From Mesocentrotus franciscanus (Eukaryota; Echinodermata; Echinoidea; Camarodonta; Strongylocentrotidae): a DNA stretch of 64,000 nt. The DNA lies in NCBI GenBank assembly GCA_037976565.1, contig CP137674.1, positions 4,085,284 to 4,149,283 of the forward strand. The letters run 5' to 3'. A program made the position numbers and the translations under genes. Under the pieces are notes generated by a model. It was given only the letters and a program-made list of their open reading frames with translations. It searched no databases and had not been told where the DNA came from. Below, piece by piece: positions 1 to 13,900 of this stretch (position 1 is the first letter of the stretch; every line of letters begins with the position of its first letter).

Positions 1-334
1 AGAATATGGAACATTCTCACATAAATATGAATATAAGTAATGAATGTGTGCTTAAAAACCTTGTACTAGAAACATATCATACATAAATGGATCCTCTTCT
101 GTAACAAATTAATTTACTTGATGAAAGGCACTGACTGAGGAGATTGTTTAATGCCAGTAAAGCAAGTGGGTGGAGCAGACCCTGGCGATCTAGTCTTGTA
201 TAATAAGGTGCACTTTGCATTTCTTTGTTAAGCATCAGATGTCATCGAAGATATTGATGAAACGTGTTGCATTCAACAAAAGAACCCTGAGCTGCACATA
301 TAATGTTAACCAAATGAGAGGGGCGCTGTCTTAC

Positions 335-474
335 GGTTCTCAGACTCCAGGTCATTCTTCCTTGCATTTGAATCTTCTAAGAGGCTCTGGAGTAGCTGCG
401 TCTGCTCATCGGCTGTCTCCCCGTGCTTCATCTTTAGCATCTTATTCTCATGCTGTAACCGAATCATCTTCTCT
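335..474 (-). CDS. HOOK: HOOK coding exon 11 (last one in window)
   Basis: Acceptor ATTACAG. Completes an Arg codon then reads EKMIRLQHENKMLKMKHGET and ADEQTQLLQSLLEDSNARKN, DLESEN plus one base. RLQHENKML is a strict family motif. Donor GTAAGAC, phase 1 out, so another exon must follow to the left of the window. I see no exon in bases 1-334. Confidence 0.93.
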
Positions 475-3400
475 CTGTAATAAAATCATATTAAAGATGA
501 TGTCATTAGCATGGCTCTTGTAGTCATTGAATACAAATGCAGGACAGAACGTTTTGATACAGAAGGAACAAAATGAGATCATATTCAACAAGATTCATTT
601 CAATTTCTATTCTGCTACCAGAATCTAAAATTGTAACAAGCCAAAAACTAATCAGACAATCGGCGATTCTATCTACTTCAAAGGCAATTCCCTGTAGCTA
701 CTCGAACTACAGATTACCTTAATCCTTTGAATACTGAATTCTCTGATTCTATAAGCTTTAATACAGAGATCAGCAAGCTCCGGTACAATGGGTTCCACAG
801 TAATATCATTAAAAATTATTTTAAACTTGAATAATAAATTGACAATAATTCTGTAGGTTTTACCAGGTCTCATGAACCTTTGGCCTTACCTGACTTCAGG
901 TGGTAACATGGCAGTGAGACCTGATGATCCTATATCAGGACTGTTGATTCCACCTTCACCAAAGGCATTCCCTTGTAGCTCATTCAGTGTTAATTCTTCA
1001 TTGGTCTCCTTCAAGGAATCTCTTTCCAGTCTCAACCTCTGTACAAGAAAATGGTACAAATGTATGAATTGGAGCTCTCTTTACACCTGATATTCTGCTA
1101 ATACTGTCATGAAAAGAGATTAATATCAATAAGCTTGTAACTCTTCCTTTCATTTGCCTTAGTCACTCCTGTCTCAATCCTTATGGGTCAAGGGGGTGTT
1201 TCACAAAGACTAAGATCGACTTTAAGTTGGACTTAACTGTGGCAGGCCGTTCATGCCACTGTTTGCTCTCACCATTTACTGGCATTGGTCTCTCAAGGGA
1301 CGTATAAATCGTGGTCATAAATCTACAGAATTTACATTTTTTGATATTTCATTATTGAAGGAAAAAATATTATCTAACGATCATAATTGAGAGACCAATA
1401 GTGAGAGCAACCAGTGGCATGAATGGCCTGCCATAGTTAAGTCCAACTTTAAAGTCGTTCTTAGTCTTTGTGAAACACCCCTAAGGTTATTTTCATGATC
1501 TTTGTTAGCTGGGGATGCCAATTCCACCCTCCTTCACACCAAGATTCACATCCTTAACACACAGTGACAATATGGAGCTTGGCAAATAATATATCAGACA
1601 TGTATTATGAATATGCCCATAGAAGTTCAAATTTTCAAAGGGTTTAGAAATTACTGCTTATTTGTTTTTTAATTTATTTATATAAAAATCCTGCATTACT
1701 TACAATATGTAATAGGAAATTTCTGCTCTTTGAAAGAGAACTTACATTATTTACATGCAGAAATACACATACACATACACTGCAATTTCTATTTTATTGC
1801 AGTGTAGTAGTTCAAATTTTCAAAGGGTTTAGAAATTACTGCTTATTTATTTGTCATATATTCATATAAAAATCCTGCATTACTTACAATATGTAATAGG
1901 AAATTTCTGCTCTTTGAAAGAGGACTTACATTATTTACACGCAGAAATACACATACACTGCAATTTCCATTTTATTGCACAAAATCAAAGAAAGATAGTA
2001 TTCCTGGTGTTCTGGATAGATATTAATACTACAAAGAACAAAATCCATGATTTCATCTCAAGAATGAGATGAAAAGCTTGGTGATATTCACTTTTCTTGA
2101 TAGAAAACTGAAACAGTGATGGACTGAAAGTGTACCTCTGCCTCTGCTTGGAGTTGAGTTGTTTTCTCTTGTGCTCTGGTGGCTTCAAACTCTGCCTTGT
2201 CTGCTCGTCGCGTTTCTTCAGACATCTTGGAATGGAGCTCATGTACCTGTCGCTTGTAGGTTTCTAGTTGGCTCTTGAGTGCGTTGGCCTTTTTCAGCTC
2301 CTACAATCATAACAATCAATGCCATATAGAATTTATAGAGCTGGACCATCTCTTGAGATGCATCAGATGCGGCACTAATGTCCTTTGGTAAGACATTAAT
2401 CTACATTTGACACACTCAACCCGGGTGAGGTAAATGGGTACCTGGTAAAATTATTCCTTGAAATGCACTATGCCCTGATAACGGCTGCTGGAGCTAAAGC
2501 TAGGGTAATAATTTCCAAAGCTCTTTTGAAGCACATAGGGACGTTATATAATGTGATATGCGCTATACAACAACTGAATTTTATTATTATCAACCTTGTA
2601 AGAGGATAATAAAGATGAAGAAGTTAATGGCTGTACACATTACATCATTTACGTACCTTGAGGTTTGGTTATAGTCGAGTTTATCACTACTTTCATCGAT
2701 TTTTTATTTTATTTTATTATTTTCGTTGTTCAATGATAGTTTAATAAAGGACTTGATCATTCTACCTCGGAAGAAAGCACTGCAATTTACACTATTGTAT
2801 CTATTGTAGTTTAAAACTGGAATGAAAAAGAGCAGATAATGAAAGACACATTTCAAAGATAGATCTAAGTTACTCAATGAACTAGTTCAGTAACTTCAGT
2901 GTAGCAAGTACCTATCAGAACCTTTTGTGATTTTAAAAGTAAATAAATGGAACAATTAAAATGTATTAGTACTTCATAAATGAACAATTTTTTAGGAGAA
3001 TCTTTAAAAAAAATATTGGTCACACTTTATGAAAAAGAGCTTGAAAATACATTGCAACTACTATTCAACATCAGAGCAAATTGTCTTACAGACCTACAAA
3101 TCTCTTCTTTTTTTTTTTTAAAGAAAAAAAAGGAAGAGAAAGATAAAGAGTCTACTTTACAAATCACTAATTTAGCAACTCACCTCTTCAAGTTCCATGG
3201 TGTTCTGCATGTACATGATGTTCTTGTCTTCTAGGAGCTTGACTTGTCTTTTCAGGTCTCCAAGGTCTTCCAGCTTCTTCTTGAGCATGTCTATAGTGGC
3301 TTCGTATTTGTCGACCTTGTCTGAGGTATGCCTGAGAATATCCATCTCATCCTTCAGAGAACGTGCTTCTTCTGCTAGGTTCTGTAGCTGTTCGTTCTGT

Positions 3401-6400
3401 GGGTCAAAGGGAAACCAAATTTTTGTATAACTTATACTTGTGCATGTGTATGTAATTATAATAATAATATTGGGTTCTTGTATAGCGCTCAAATCTGTCA
3501 GACTTGACACTCCTGCGCTCCACATTATTACCCCGGCTTTAGCATGGCTGCCATTACAGCACTCTAGCATTTCAAGGAATTAATTCCTGCCAGGTACCCA
3601 TTTACATCACCTGGGTCGAATGTAGCAAATGTAGATTAATGTCTTGCCAGAGGACGTTAGTGCCGCGGCGGGACTCGAACCGCGGACCTTGTGATTGACA
3701 GTCCGGTGACATATCCACTCGACCACGACACCTCTACATGTACCGGTATATAAAATCAGTGAAAGTGAACAATAAATCTAATATACTGCGTCATTATGGG
3801 ATGAATTGATAGTCATCAATACCATTTACATGACCGTGAATTGCCCTCTTATAATAAAAGAATAAAAGATGAATTAGCTTCTAGGGCAGCAAACTCTACC
3901 CTCTCCGCCCTCAAACCACCAAAAACAACATAACAAGCACACCTACATGTACATTTCATCTACAGTCTCCATGATGGGCAAGTGTAGAAAGTATCGTAAA
4001 TGAAGAGGTTTTGCATAGATTGCTCTAAAAATGACTGCCAAAAAACAGCAAACATTCAGTATATGATGAAGACGGTGTAACTCCTTCATACTTTGTTTAT
4101 AGGGTTATAAAGAACAGCAACTACAGGACACTGTATCATTAACAATAGCACGTACCCGTACTGTAATTTCACTCCTGCTCTTCGCATTACTTAAATATAC
4201 ATGATGTAAATGAACAGTGCTTAAAAAGAAGAAATAAAAGATGTACTAATGATCTACTTATATGTGTATCTGCTCTTGAAATGGCCTCTGGGGTTTTGCT
4301 AGACTCTGAAATTCATCCCTATCTATACTAGGTTTTGAGTACTACATTACTAAAGTATCTTCAGTTGGTAATCAACTGGGGCCTACAGCTTTACAAGCTT
4401 GCTTTCATGTAGGTCCCGTCATATTTCTCTGTTAAATCAGTACTCTATATTGACCACATATCTTTTTGTTATTTATTATGTATCATTGATTGTAAATTCA
4501 TCACAAACAAACAAACTTGTACTTTATTTTGAAATGTATATGTAACATGAGAAATATGAAAATAAATGATATGAAATGAAATGAAAAACTCAGTTAATTA
4601 GACCAATATCTGTAACTAAACCTCTGGGTAATAGTAGATACATATTACTCCTCCATAATCTACATGTAGTTCATTTCACTACTGTACTACATGTACATGT
4701 ACATGTACATATTTTGAAATATTATTGAACTGGTATCATAATAATAGCATTTCTTCAAGGTGATGCCTGCACAGATTGAATTCCTTCCTGGGAAGAGCAC
4801 ATATGCTCAATTATATGAAACTAAAGTCATCTCTTTCATATCACTGTCACAATATGCCCATCAATATCACATTTAAAAGACATCAGGTTTTAATGACTTG
4901 GTCATGAAGCATGCATCCCTACAGCATCTTATGAATAAAATAACCCATTAGGATTAACAAGGCGAAAGGAGCAGATGGCAGGAGGTTACAGTCCAATGAC
5001 AAGACGTAGGCTTCTAAATAGTGAAGAAGAAGATGAGGCAAGCAATGCAGCTACATGTACATTCATTTTTTTTAAAATGAACATTAATAATACACATACA
5101 ATGCCTCACAGCAATAACTACAGTAACTTCTTTTTTTTCATTACAAAAAAAAAAATCATTAAGCATAAAGCGTTTTGATTACTCCGAATCAACTTTTACT
5201 CTCATTCCCAGCCCCAATCAATTGCAAGTCATTATACAAATGAATTCAAATGGGCAATCCAACTTTCAATCACTTCATATTAATAGTATCAGGACAATCC
5301 CCCTGTGGACAATTACCCCACGCCTAAAATTACTGCTAGGACAATTCCCCCGTTCATTAAAGGGGAAGTCCACCGTGATAATAAGTTGGTTTTAATAAAA
5401 GCAGAATTTTTTCAGAGGTAATTTTCTGGGGAATTGTCCTCGGGGTAATTGTCCTCGGGTAATTGTCCTAGGAGGTAATTTTACAGGGGGGTAATTGTCC
5501 CAGGGGATGGTTGTCCTCGGGGTAATTTTGCGGGGGTAATTGTCCTTGGGGGGTAATTGGCCTGCTGGTAATATGCCGGGAGGTGATTGCCCATGGGGTA
5601 ATTTCAACTCTTTAATAATCATGACCCAAAAGAGATAGAGATCTTAATTTACCTTGTGTACTAGCTCCATGTTTTCTCTCTGCAGCATGTCCACCTTGAT
5701 AGTGTAGTCATCCCTGGTGCCCTCTATACGATACATCTCATCCTGGAGATGATCACATGTAGCCTGGAGCTGTTGATATCTCCTTCCTGCCGGAGTGCTG
5801 TATTGATAAACAATGAGTCAAGTATTAATGCTTGTAGGACATAGATCCTAGAGCCTTCCATATGAAACATCTTCTTCTGGAGTTGATCAACTGTAGCATG
5901 GAAGGGGAAGAAGGAGGACAAGGAGAAGGAGAAGGAGGAGGGGAGGAGGAGAAAGAGGATGGGAGGGGAGGGGAGGAGAGGAGAAGGAAGAGAAGGAAAC
6001 GAAGGAGGGAAAGAAGGAGAAGGAGGAGGAGAGAAAGGAGAAGGGAAAGGAGGAGGAGATGAAGGAGGGAAGGGGGATGGAAATGACAAAAACAGAGAGA
6101 GAACGAGAAGAGAGGCATCGAGAATGAATGAGAAGGAGGAGAAAGAAATGGTATGTGAAGACGGAGAAGACAAATAAGGAGAAAAAGAAAGAAAAATCAC
6201 AGAAAGTGCAAGAAACATGAAAAATGCAGAATAAGAAGGGGATCAGATTATGGCAAAAGGAAGAAAAAAGAAGCACACTTTATATCAAATGATATTAAGT
6301 ATATGATTCCTACCTTGGATCTCCAAATGTGTCTCCTTGGTCTAGTTTGAGTGTGAGGTGTTCATTATCGGCTTGTAGAGCATTCTTCTCCTCCAATAAG

Positions 6401-7674
6401 GCTGCAACCTAAAAACACAAGTAAAAAAGAGACAAAAATTCAATGCTTCCTAAAGCTCAATATATACAACAATAATAAATAAGTAACAATTATATCCAGT
6501 CATACAGTTCTGATTTATAAACTAATTAAATAAACAAACAAAGGAAAGATACTGTACATACCGGTATGTAGCTATATTACTCTCACAAAGAAGTACAACT
6601 TATATTGGCACTCTTGATACTGCATGTGGGTTAAGTTTACCAATTCAATCTTTAAATTGGTTATGTACATGTTTGTTTGATTGTTTGTTTGTTTATTTGT
6701 TTGTTTTTTATTGGGGGGTGTTGTTTTTAGTGTGTTGTTGTTGTTGTATTTTTTGTTGGGGGTTGCCAATCATTTATATGTAGTGTTGAACATTTAATAA
6801 AAGTTTTTAGTGATTCTGTAAGATTTATTTTCCCTATTACGACAACAAGAATTAATGATTTACATAAAATGCAAAAATGTATCAGGTCTACCTGATGGTC
6901 TAGTTCATGACACCTCTGTAAGGCCTCATCCTTCTCCTCCGTCGTCCTCTTGAGTTGATCTTCGACCTCCGCTAAGGCTTCTTGGGGCTGCGGCGAGGTG
7001 GCCGCAATCTCCTTGGTCATGAGCTCCTGTATAGCCTCCATGACCACATGCTGGACGGACTCCTCTAAACCCATGATAGTGCTGATGTATTCTGTTTAAG
7101 AGATAGAGTCAATATAAAAGACAGTTAAATGTAATTTTTTTTCTCACTGCAAAAGTTTTAATTTTAAAGGTAATATTTTATCAGTACACAAAGCATATAT
7201 GCCAAAATAGTCCCCCAAAATATAAACACCCTATAAAACATTCCTTTAAAAAAATTGAAGTAGCAATTAATTTATGGAGATTTCATAAACATACTGTATA
7301 AGGAAATTTAAAAAAGAAATCTCTTAACTGCCATTCGTCTGTTAATTAAATACTGATACAGGTGCAAGGTGCTTCACTGTACATGTTAAGTGAAAGTCCA
7401 TGAAAGGGTCACTTGCACTTTCTATTCTTTGTTTACAAAACAAAATAGCATGTACATGTACGTATATCAAAAGTACAATATACATGTACAATTAATAGCA
7501 ATGTGAACTAAATAAGGTCACATGAAAAAAAAATCCTTGATCACTTGGTTATTAATACATATGGTATATGAAACACAGACCTCTCTGAAAGTTCAACCTG
7601 CAATCATATGGAATATCATTTTGACTTTAATACGGTATTCAAAAGTCACATCCTAGATTGGTGCACTTTGTTTC

Positions 7675-7707
<33 letters not shown>

Positions 7708-7879
7708 AATAAAGAAATAGGAAGAGAGAAAGAGAGAAAGAGAGAGAGAGAGAAAGAGCAAGAAAAAGAGAAAGAGAAAGAGAAAGTGAAAGAGAGAGAT
7801 AAAAAAGAGAGAAAGAGAAAGAAAAAGAAATAGAAAGAGAGAAAGAGAAAGAAATAGAGAGAGAGAAAGAGAAAGAAAT

Positions 7880-7923
<44 letters not shown>

Positions 7924-10900
7924 ATGTAGACTCAGGGGATTTCACTGATCCAGGAAGTAGAATCTTCCACAGGAAAAGAGGTCTGATTAGGTTATCAAAT
8001 CAAATCTGTAATAATCGAATATCTCATCGGAATTACAGTACTTGCAAATTTCTTGGTCCAGTTTATGAATGAAGTGTGGATTCACATAAACCTGATGCTT
8101 TTTTTAAATTTTTATAAATTAAATACCAATTGCAAATGTTAAATACCTAACAGTCCAGGAAATACATACCAGTAAACTTACATGTACAGTAGATCTGCAG
8201 TATCCTAAAATAAACTACAAGTAAGCATGCCACGTAGGATTTTTTTTTTTTTCTTCAAAAGTTGAAGCACTGGCGAAAGTGATACGTGTTGAATGAGGAA
8301 GTTTAATGTATCGGTAAATACATGTACATTACAGGACATTCAATGGAGAGTACTTAAATGGGAAGTAAAAGTACATTTTTTACAGTATCATCAGACACAA
8401 CCTCTTTAAATCTAATTATCAATACATGTACATGTACATTGTATATAATGCCAATAAATATTGCAATTCTATTTCTACAGTGTAACATGTACTACATGTA
8501 TGTACAGTATCCATCATTTCCATCCTTCATTGTATGAAACATGCATACATGTAGCAAATGCACAATTTATGCAATATACGGTACAGAATAACAACTAAAT
8601 TATTCATACCCTTAGGCCTTACCAAATTTTGTAATTGGATCGCGGAAAGAAGGAGTTCTAACTCGAGTTATAACCCGTTGTTTATCGGATAGTCCTCGAT
8701 AAATCGAAGTTTTATTAAATATCCTTTATAGCAGGGTATACTCGATACGGTTGAACACAAATGATCCCCTCGGAAACATTTGAGTAAGACAAAAACTGTT
8801 CATCAAAATGGTGGACAAACATCTCTGTTTTCTGACATGATGTGGCTCTGAACTTTGCCATGACCTATTTTTTCCTCACAGGTCCTGGATATTCTATAGT
8901 GTCTTTAAAGAAACACAGTTAATTAAACATGAAAAAATGTCTATATTCTTGCTAGTCAATATTACAAATGACAAAAGTGACATTTTCACAGAAACAGTAA
9001 TATTTCAAGTACCAGTATGTGAAAATTTATTTGTCCCGATTTATGTTTCTTGAAAATGTGACATATTAAAGCTTACATCTAAAAGTATTCAACGAAAGCC
9101 CTCATTCAACCAGTCCAGCTTTCATTCTTGATTTAAGTTTCATACTCATGTTAAACATGTCAATGTTTGAGAGTTACTGGCACCAGTTGTACATGTACAT
9201 GTACTTGTAATGATACCGGTAACAAACTGAAGATATACATGTACAATCAATTTGGTGAGATAAATCTTTACGATAAAGGGCTCTAGGTGTACATGTACTG
9301 GTAGTCCAGTGCGATACTTGTACTTCAATATAAAAAACATGGGTAATATACATGTATATATCAAACAGGCCTACTCATTACATGCCCAATAAACATGTAC
9401 AATACAGTTTCAAGTGTCAATCTACATTTGATATTCCTTGATTGTATTCTCTTACTCTGCAGTCAACTGAGATAACAAGTCTCCATTTGTGAACGGAGCA
9501 TAACACTTCATTGAATAAAGACAATTCACACATGTCCCTTTCCATCTAGATGTGTAATAGAGCAGAGGCTTTTCAATGAATCCATAGTAATCAATACAAT
9601 TCACAATGACTATTTACAGTGTATCTGGAGAGCTGAACAAATGGGCCATTGTTATTACTCAGGTAAACTGGGATCTGGTTCTAATCTCCCACTGGTCAGC
9701 CTAATATAGCTTGTATAGAAGTTGATATGTCGGCCTATAACATGGGAAGGAAAAAATAGTATTCTGCTCAGAGAGGTCAGTCCATTCTGATAGCTGAAGC
9801 AAGATTGATTTTCATGTAATTGGATATTTTCCCCTTAGACCTGTACATGTACATGTACAAATGTATGTAGTTCTAGATATTGATCTTTCCAAGGCTACAC
9901 TGTACATGTTCATGTCACTTTCTTCTCCTATGTAATATTTCTAATATTTCATTCATTTATCACTTTCATGTTTGATTCAGTTATCAATACACCCATATTT
10001 TCACTTAAATTACGATTATTCCTTTAATTTCTTTTAAAATATTCATTTATTTATTAAATTATTTTTGTGCTGGGCTACATATTGAAGCAAATGAAATGAT
10101 ACCTACATGTACATGTAGTTAATGAAGGCCTATACATGTACAAATGTGTATGTACATGACTACCAATTAACTGGTACAATGATGTACCATACTGAAAGAC
10201 GAAGGGGCTTACAACTACATGTACTGTACATGTACACATATTTTTTCTTATATTTTCTTTATATTTTGGCCCCAGGCTATAATTAAATTGCTTACTGTAG
10301 TCAGGCAGCACCTCTATTTTTGCTCTGAGGGTCATTAAAAAAATAAAGATCTGAAATGGCCCTAGGGGATAAAAAAAGAAACATTTTGACTGGGTTATTC
10401 AGCAAAATGTTCATGTACAAGGTGTGTACAGTACATGTAGTGTACATGTATGTTGGTACTTTTAATTCACAGTAAAATGTTATCTAATTGCTTTAAAAAA
10501 TTGATGTAAATGTAGGTCTATACAAAAATTCCAATCACAAGTTAGTAACAGGATTCTCTTTTTTCATGTTGAACCAGAATGTTGTCATCATGCATCCTTG
10601 AAACTGTGCAAAACAAGGCTGCCATTTGGGCTCAATCATGCAGGCATATCATGTCAAAATGTCTTCTTATTTTCTTCTCAGTTGGTGGTGATACATCATC
10701 TCAATTTCTTACTTGGCCTCAATTTGACCTTACAGACTGTTCAAGGTGTCCTGTTATTACCTTCCTCTCAATAAGCATCATTCACACATGATAGTCAACT
10801 GTTTGATAGCCTGTTGTTATATGAAACTTGTATTACGTAAAGAAACCTTGTACAGTAAAGAATCATTGTTTTATAGCGAAATAATTATTCAGAGTACAGA

Positions 10901-13900
10901 CTAGAAAACAACATCATATAAATAAACGTATAAATAAAATAATTTTGAAGTGATGTGACAGCTGGCCAATCATCAGGGCACGCTCATGATAAGCCCCTGT
11001 TATACAATTTTGTAATGATACAGCACTCGAACTAGACAGAGACCTTCATTCATTTAATATCAAGTTTTTTTGTTTCAAAATGATGCTCAAACATGCGTTT
11101 CTTTATAACACGTTATTAAAGGCATGTACATGAGAATCGTTTTGAACGATATTTAAACTCAATGGAGAATAAGGGTCCTGCTGTCATCACACACACAAAA
11201 CGTATACACAGATAGGACTTAATATAGTGGGTGTGCACTGTGCACTGATGATAGTCCAGCTGTCATGTCAACTGACCTCTTCAAAACTAGTTTCTTTATA
11301 ATGCAACGTTTCTTTATACGATGTTGCTATCCAGTGTGTAGAATGACCTCATGATATACAGTGTACACATACAATATTTCTTTATACAAGTTTCGGAAAT
11401 TTGGATACATTTCCTTTAGTCTGAACTGGGTATTAAATGGTATATTTAGAGATGGTTAATCATATCATGTGTGAACAAGGCTAGATGATCACAACTGACT
11501 GCACATCCAGTATTAAAAGTGCACCTGCCCACCTCCGAGGGGGTTCAATGGGGTACCGGTAGGCATGTTCCCTTATTTGACTCCCAAGGCCCAATCAGAA
11601 CAACTGAGGTTGACCCAACTAAAACTAAAAGCTCATTCAGTTCACTTGTGAGGTGGGAGACCACTTTTAAGAAAAAACATTGCAGCAAAATGAAAATGCA
11701 GTGCGCTTCATCTTTCTGTGTATTTTACCACACATACATGTACATGTAGGTGCATCAGGTATATGTACATTGTACCTGTAGGGGCTATTGATGTGCACAG
11801 CCATGATAATTTTACTTTACCCTTGCCATCCATTTCACATTTCAAATTTTGCTGGGATAGTTCTTAGGTGTTTTATTGAGTTGTGTGCGGATAGCACTCA
11901 AGAGTGCTCAAATTTCCCAAGTGAGAATGGGCCCTGACTACATGTACATATTCATATACGTACACTGCAAGGCTCAAATTAATTTTTTGTCCACAGGGGC
12001 TCTTCCAAAAAAAAAAGAGCCCCCTTGAGCCTTCTCACGGGGGCTCTTTTAGTACTCACGGGGGCTCTTTTTTTAATACAAATTTCCATTGAATTTGTAC
12101 CCATGATACTCCTAAATTCTTTGCTACTCCATCATTATCATTTATTTGAGTCGGCGTTTTCCCTCTTACAAATTTACAAGTAACATATAGGGGTTACTGA
12201 CTTTCATTCCGTGATGACATTCTCTCCATTTCTTTCTTCGACCGTTCTGCACATTATTTCCTCCTCATCATTCAGAGCAACCTTATTAATCTTTTTCGTC
12301 TAATTACCATATCCTTCCACAACATCTTTGGTCTTCCTCTTCTTCTCAATATTGATTCACTGGTCGAGGTTCATTATTTGCTGGTCTTTTGGAATCACCA
12401 GATTTCAGAGGATTCACGCTTTTCACAACGAAAAACTTCTCCATGTTTCGGTCCTTGCACAATCGCCTCTAGCTCCAGCAGATATGGGGTGTCAGCGTGC
12501 ATACCGGTACTACCGGCGCAGTATAGCCACTGTTGATGGCCGCACTGCACTGCGAGCTTCCGTTGTTTGTATCGGTAATACTTATAGAGTTATGGAGATG
12601 GGAGATATAGCGCCATCTTCCGGCGAATAAGCGAACATTTGTTTACAATATGGCGACCGCGAGACACTGTAAAATTCGAGCGAGAAATCCTGCACGCTAT
12701 AAATCTAACTTCCATGTAGTTCCATTTCAACGGTTTAAAGTTTGAAAGTTGAAAATTCATATTGTAAGAAAGATATAACAGAAAAGATAATCTATATTTT
12801 ATAATTCCACGGGGGCGATTTTTAATTTTGCAAACGCCCCCGTGAGCAATCTGATGGAGGCGATTATGTAGCTCAGGGGGGCGATTCGCCCATCGCCCCC
12901 GTGTATTTTGAGCGTTGGTACACTGTACATATGTTCACAATGGTTTTCTTTTTCTTTTTCTTTTTTCTGAAATGGTCACAGTTGACTGCACATCCCAGTA
13001 CAACTTGATCCGACTTAAAACTGCATCCTTACATCAGTAGGGACTTTTAGATTTGCACGTTGACGTAGTGGACTGCAACGTGTGCCATTCTTTCAAGGCA
13101 CTGGCCCGTGCCCGGCAGTGCCTTAAAAGGACGTCACATTACCTTAAAAGGATGTCACCGTGGCAGTCCACGTTCTCGTCGTGTAAAATCTAAAAGTCCC
13201 TAGTGTGACCATATTGTGACCCTGCTACATGTACATGTACTGTAGTCTTACATTTATTGTACATGCTATTCATGGTGTCTGTAGTAATAAAATTACCTTC
13301 TTTATGGTCACAGTTGACCGCACATCCCAGTACAAGCTGCAGTAACCTGCCAAGCTCTTGGGGGTTGGCATGTTCCCCGACTTGACTCAAGTCTGGCAGC
13401 TGGAAATCTGTCAGCTCCTGACCAAGCTCCTAAAAAGAGACAATTAAATTAAGAAAATTATAATAATAATAATATATGAAATTAGTAAGGCGCAGAATCC
13501 ACTTTAAAGCAAATGCTCAAGGCGCACTTGTGAAACACAAGCAAAGAAGGAGATCACATAAAAGCATCTGCATTATAAACTATTAAGAAACAGAAGCAGT
13601 AGATAGAGCATACAAAAATGACAGAACAATAAATGCCAAATCAAACAGATATGTTTCAAGATTTTGTTTAAACACTTCAGTTGATCTGCTACTATACACA
13701 TCTCTTGAGGGGGATTATTCCACAGCAAAGGCCCTGCATGAGCAAAGCTTCTTTCCCCACTGAGCATTGAGCTTAGGAGAACAAGAAATCCAGAGTTTTG
13801 AGAGCGTAAAGATCTGGACGGAATGTAATGATTAATCAAAGTAATATTGTACTGTGGAGCAGAGCCATGGACAACAATGAAATAAAAGCAAAAGAATTTT

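Noticed and set aside
5724..6276. Several Ser/Pro/Phe- or Gly/Glu-rich open frames
   Set aside because: Products of the GGA purine tract; the real coding part is HOOK exon 7.
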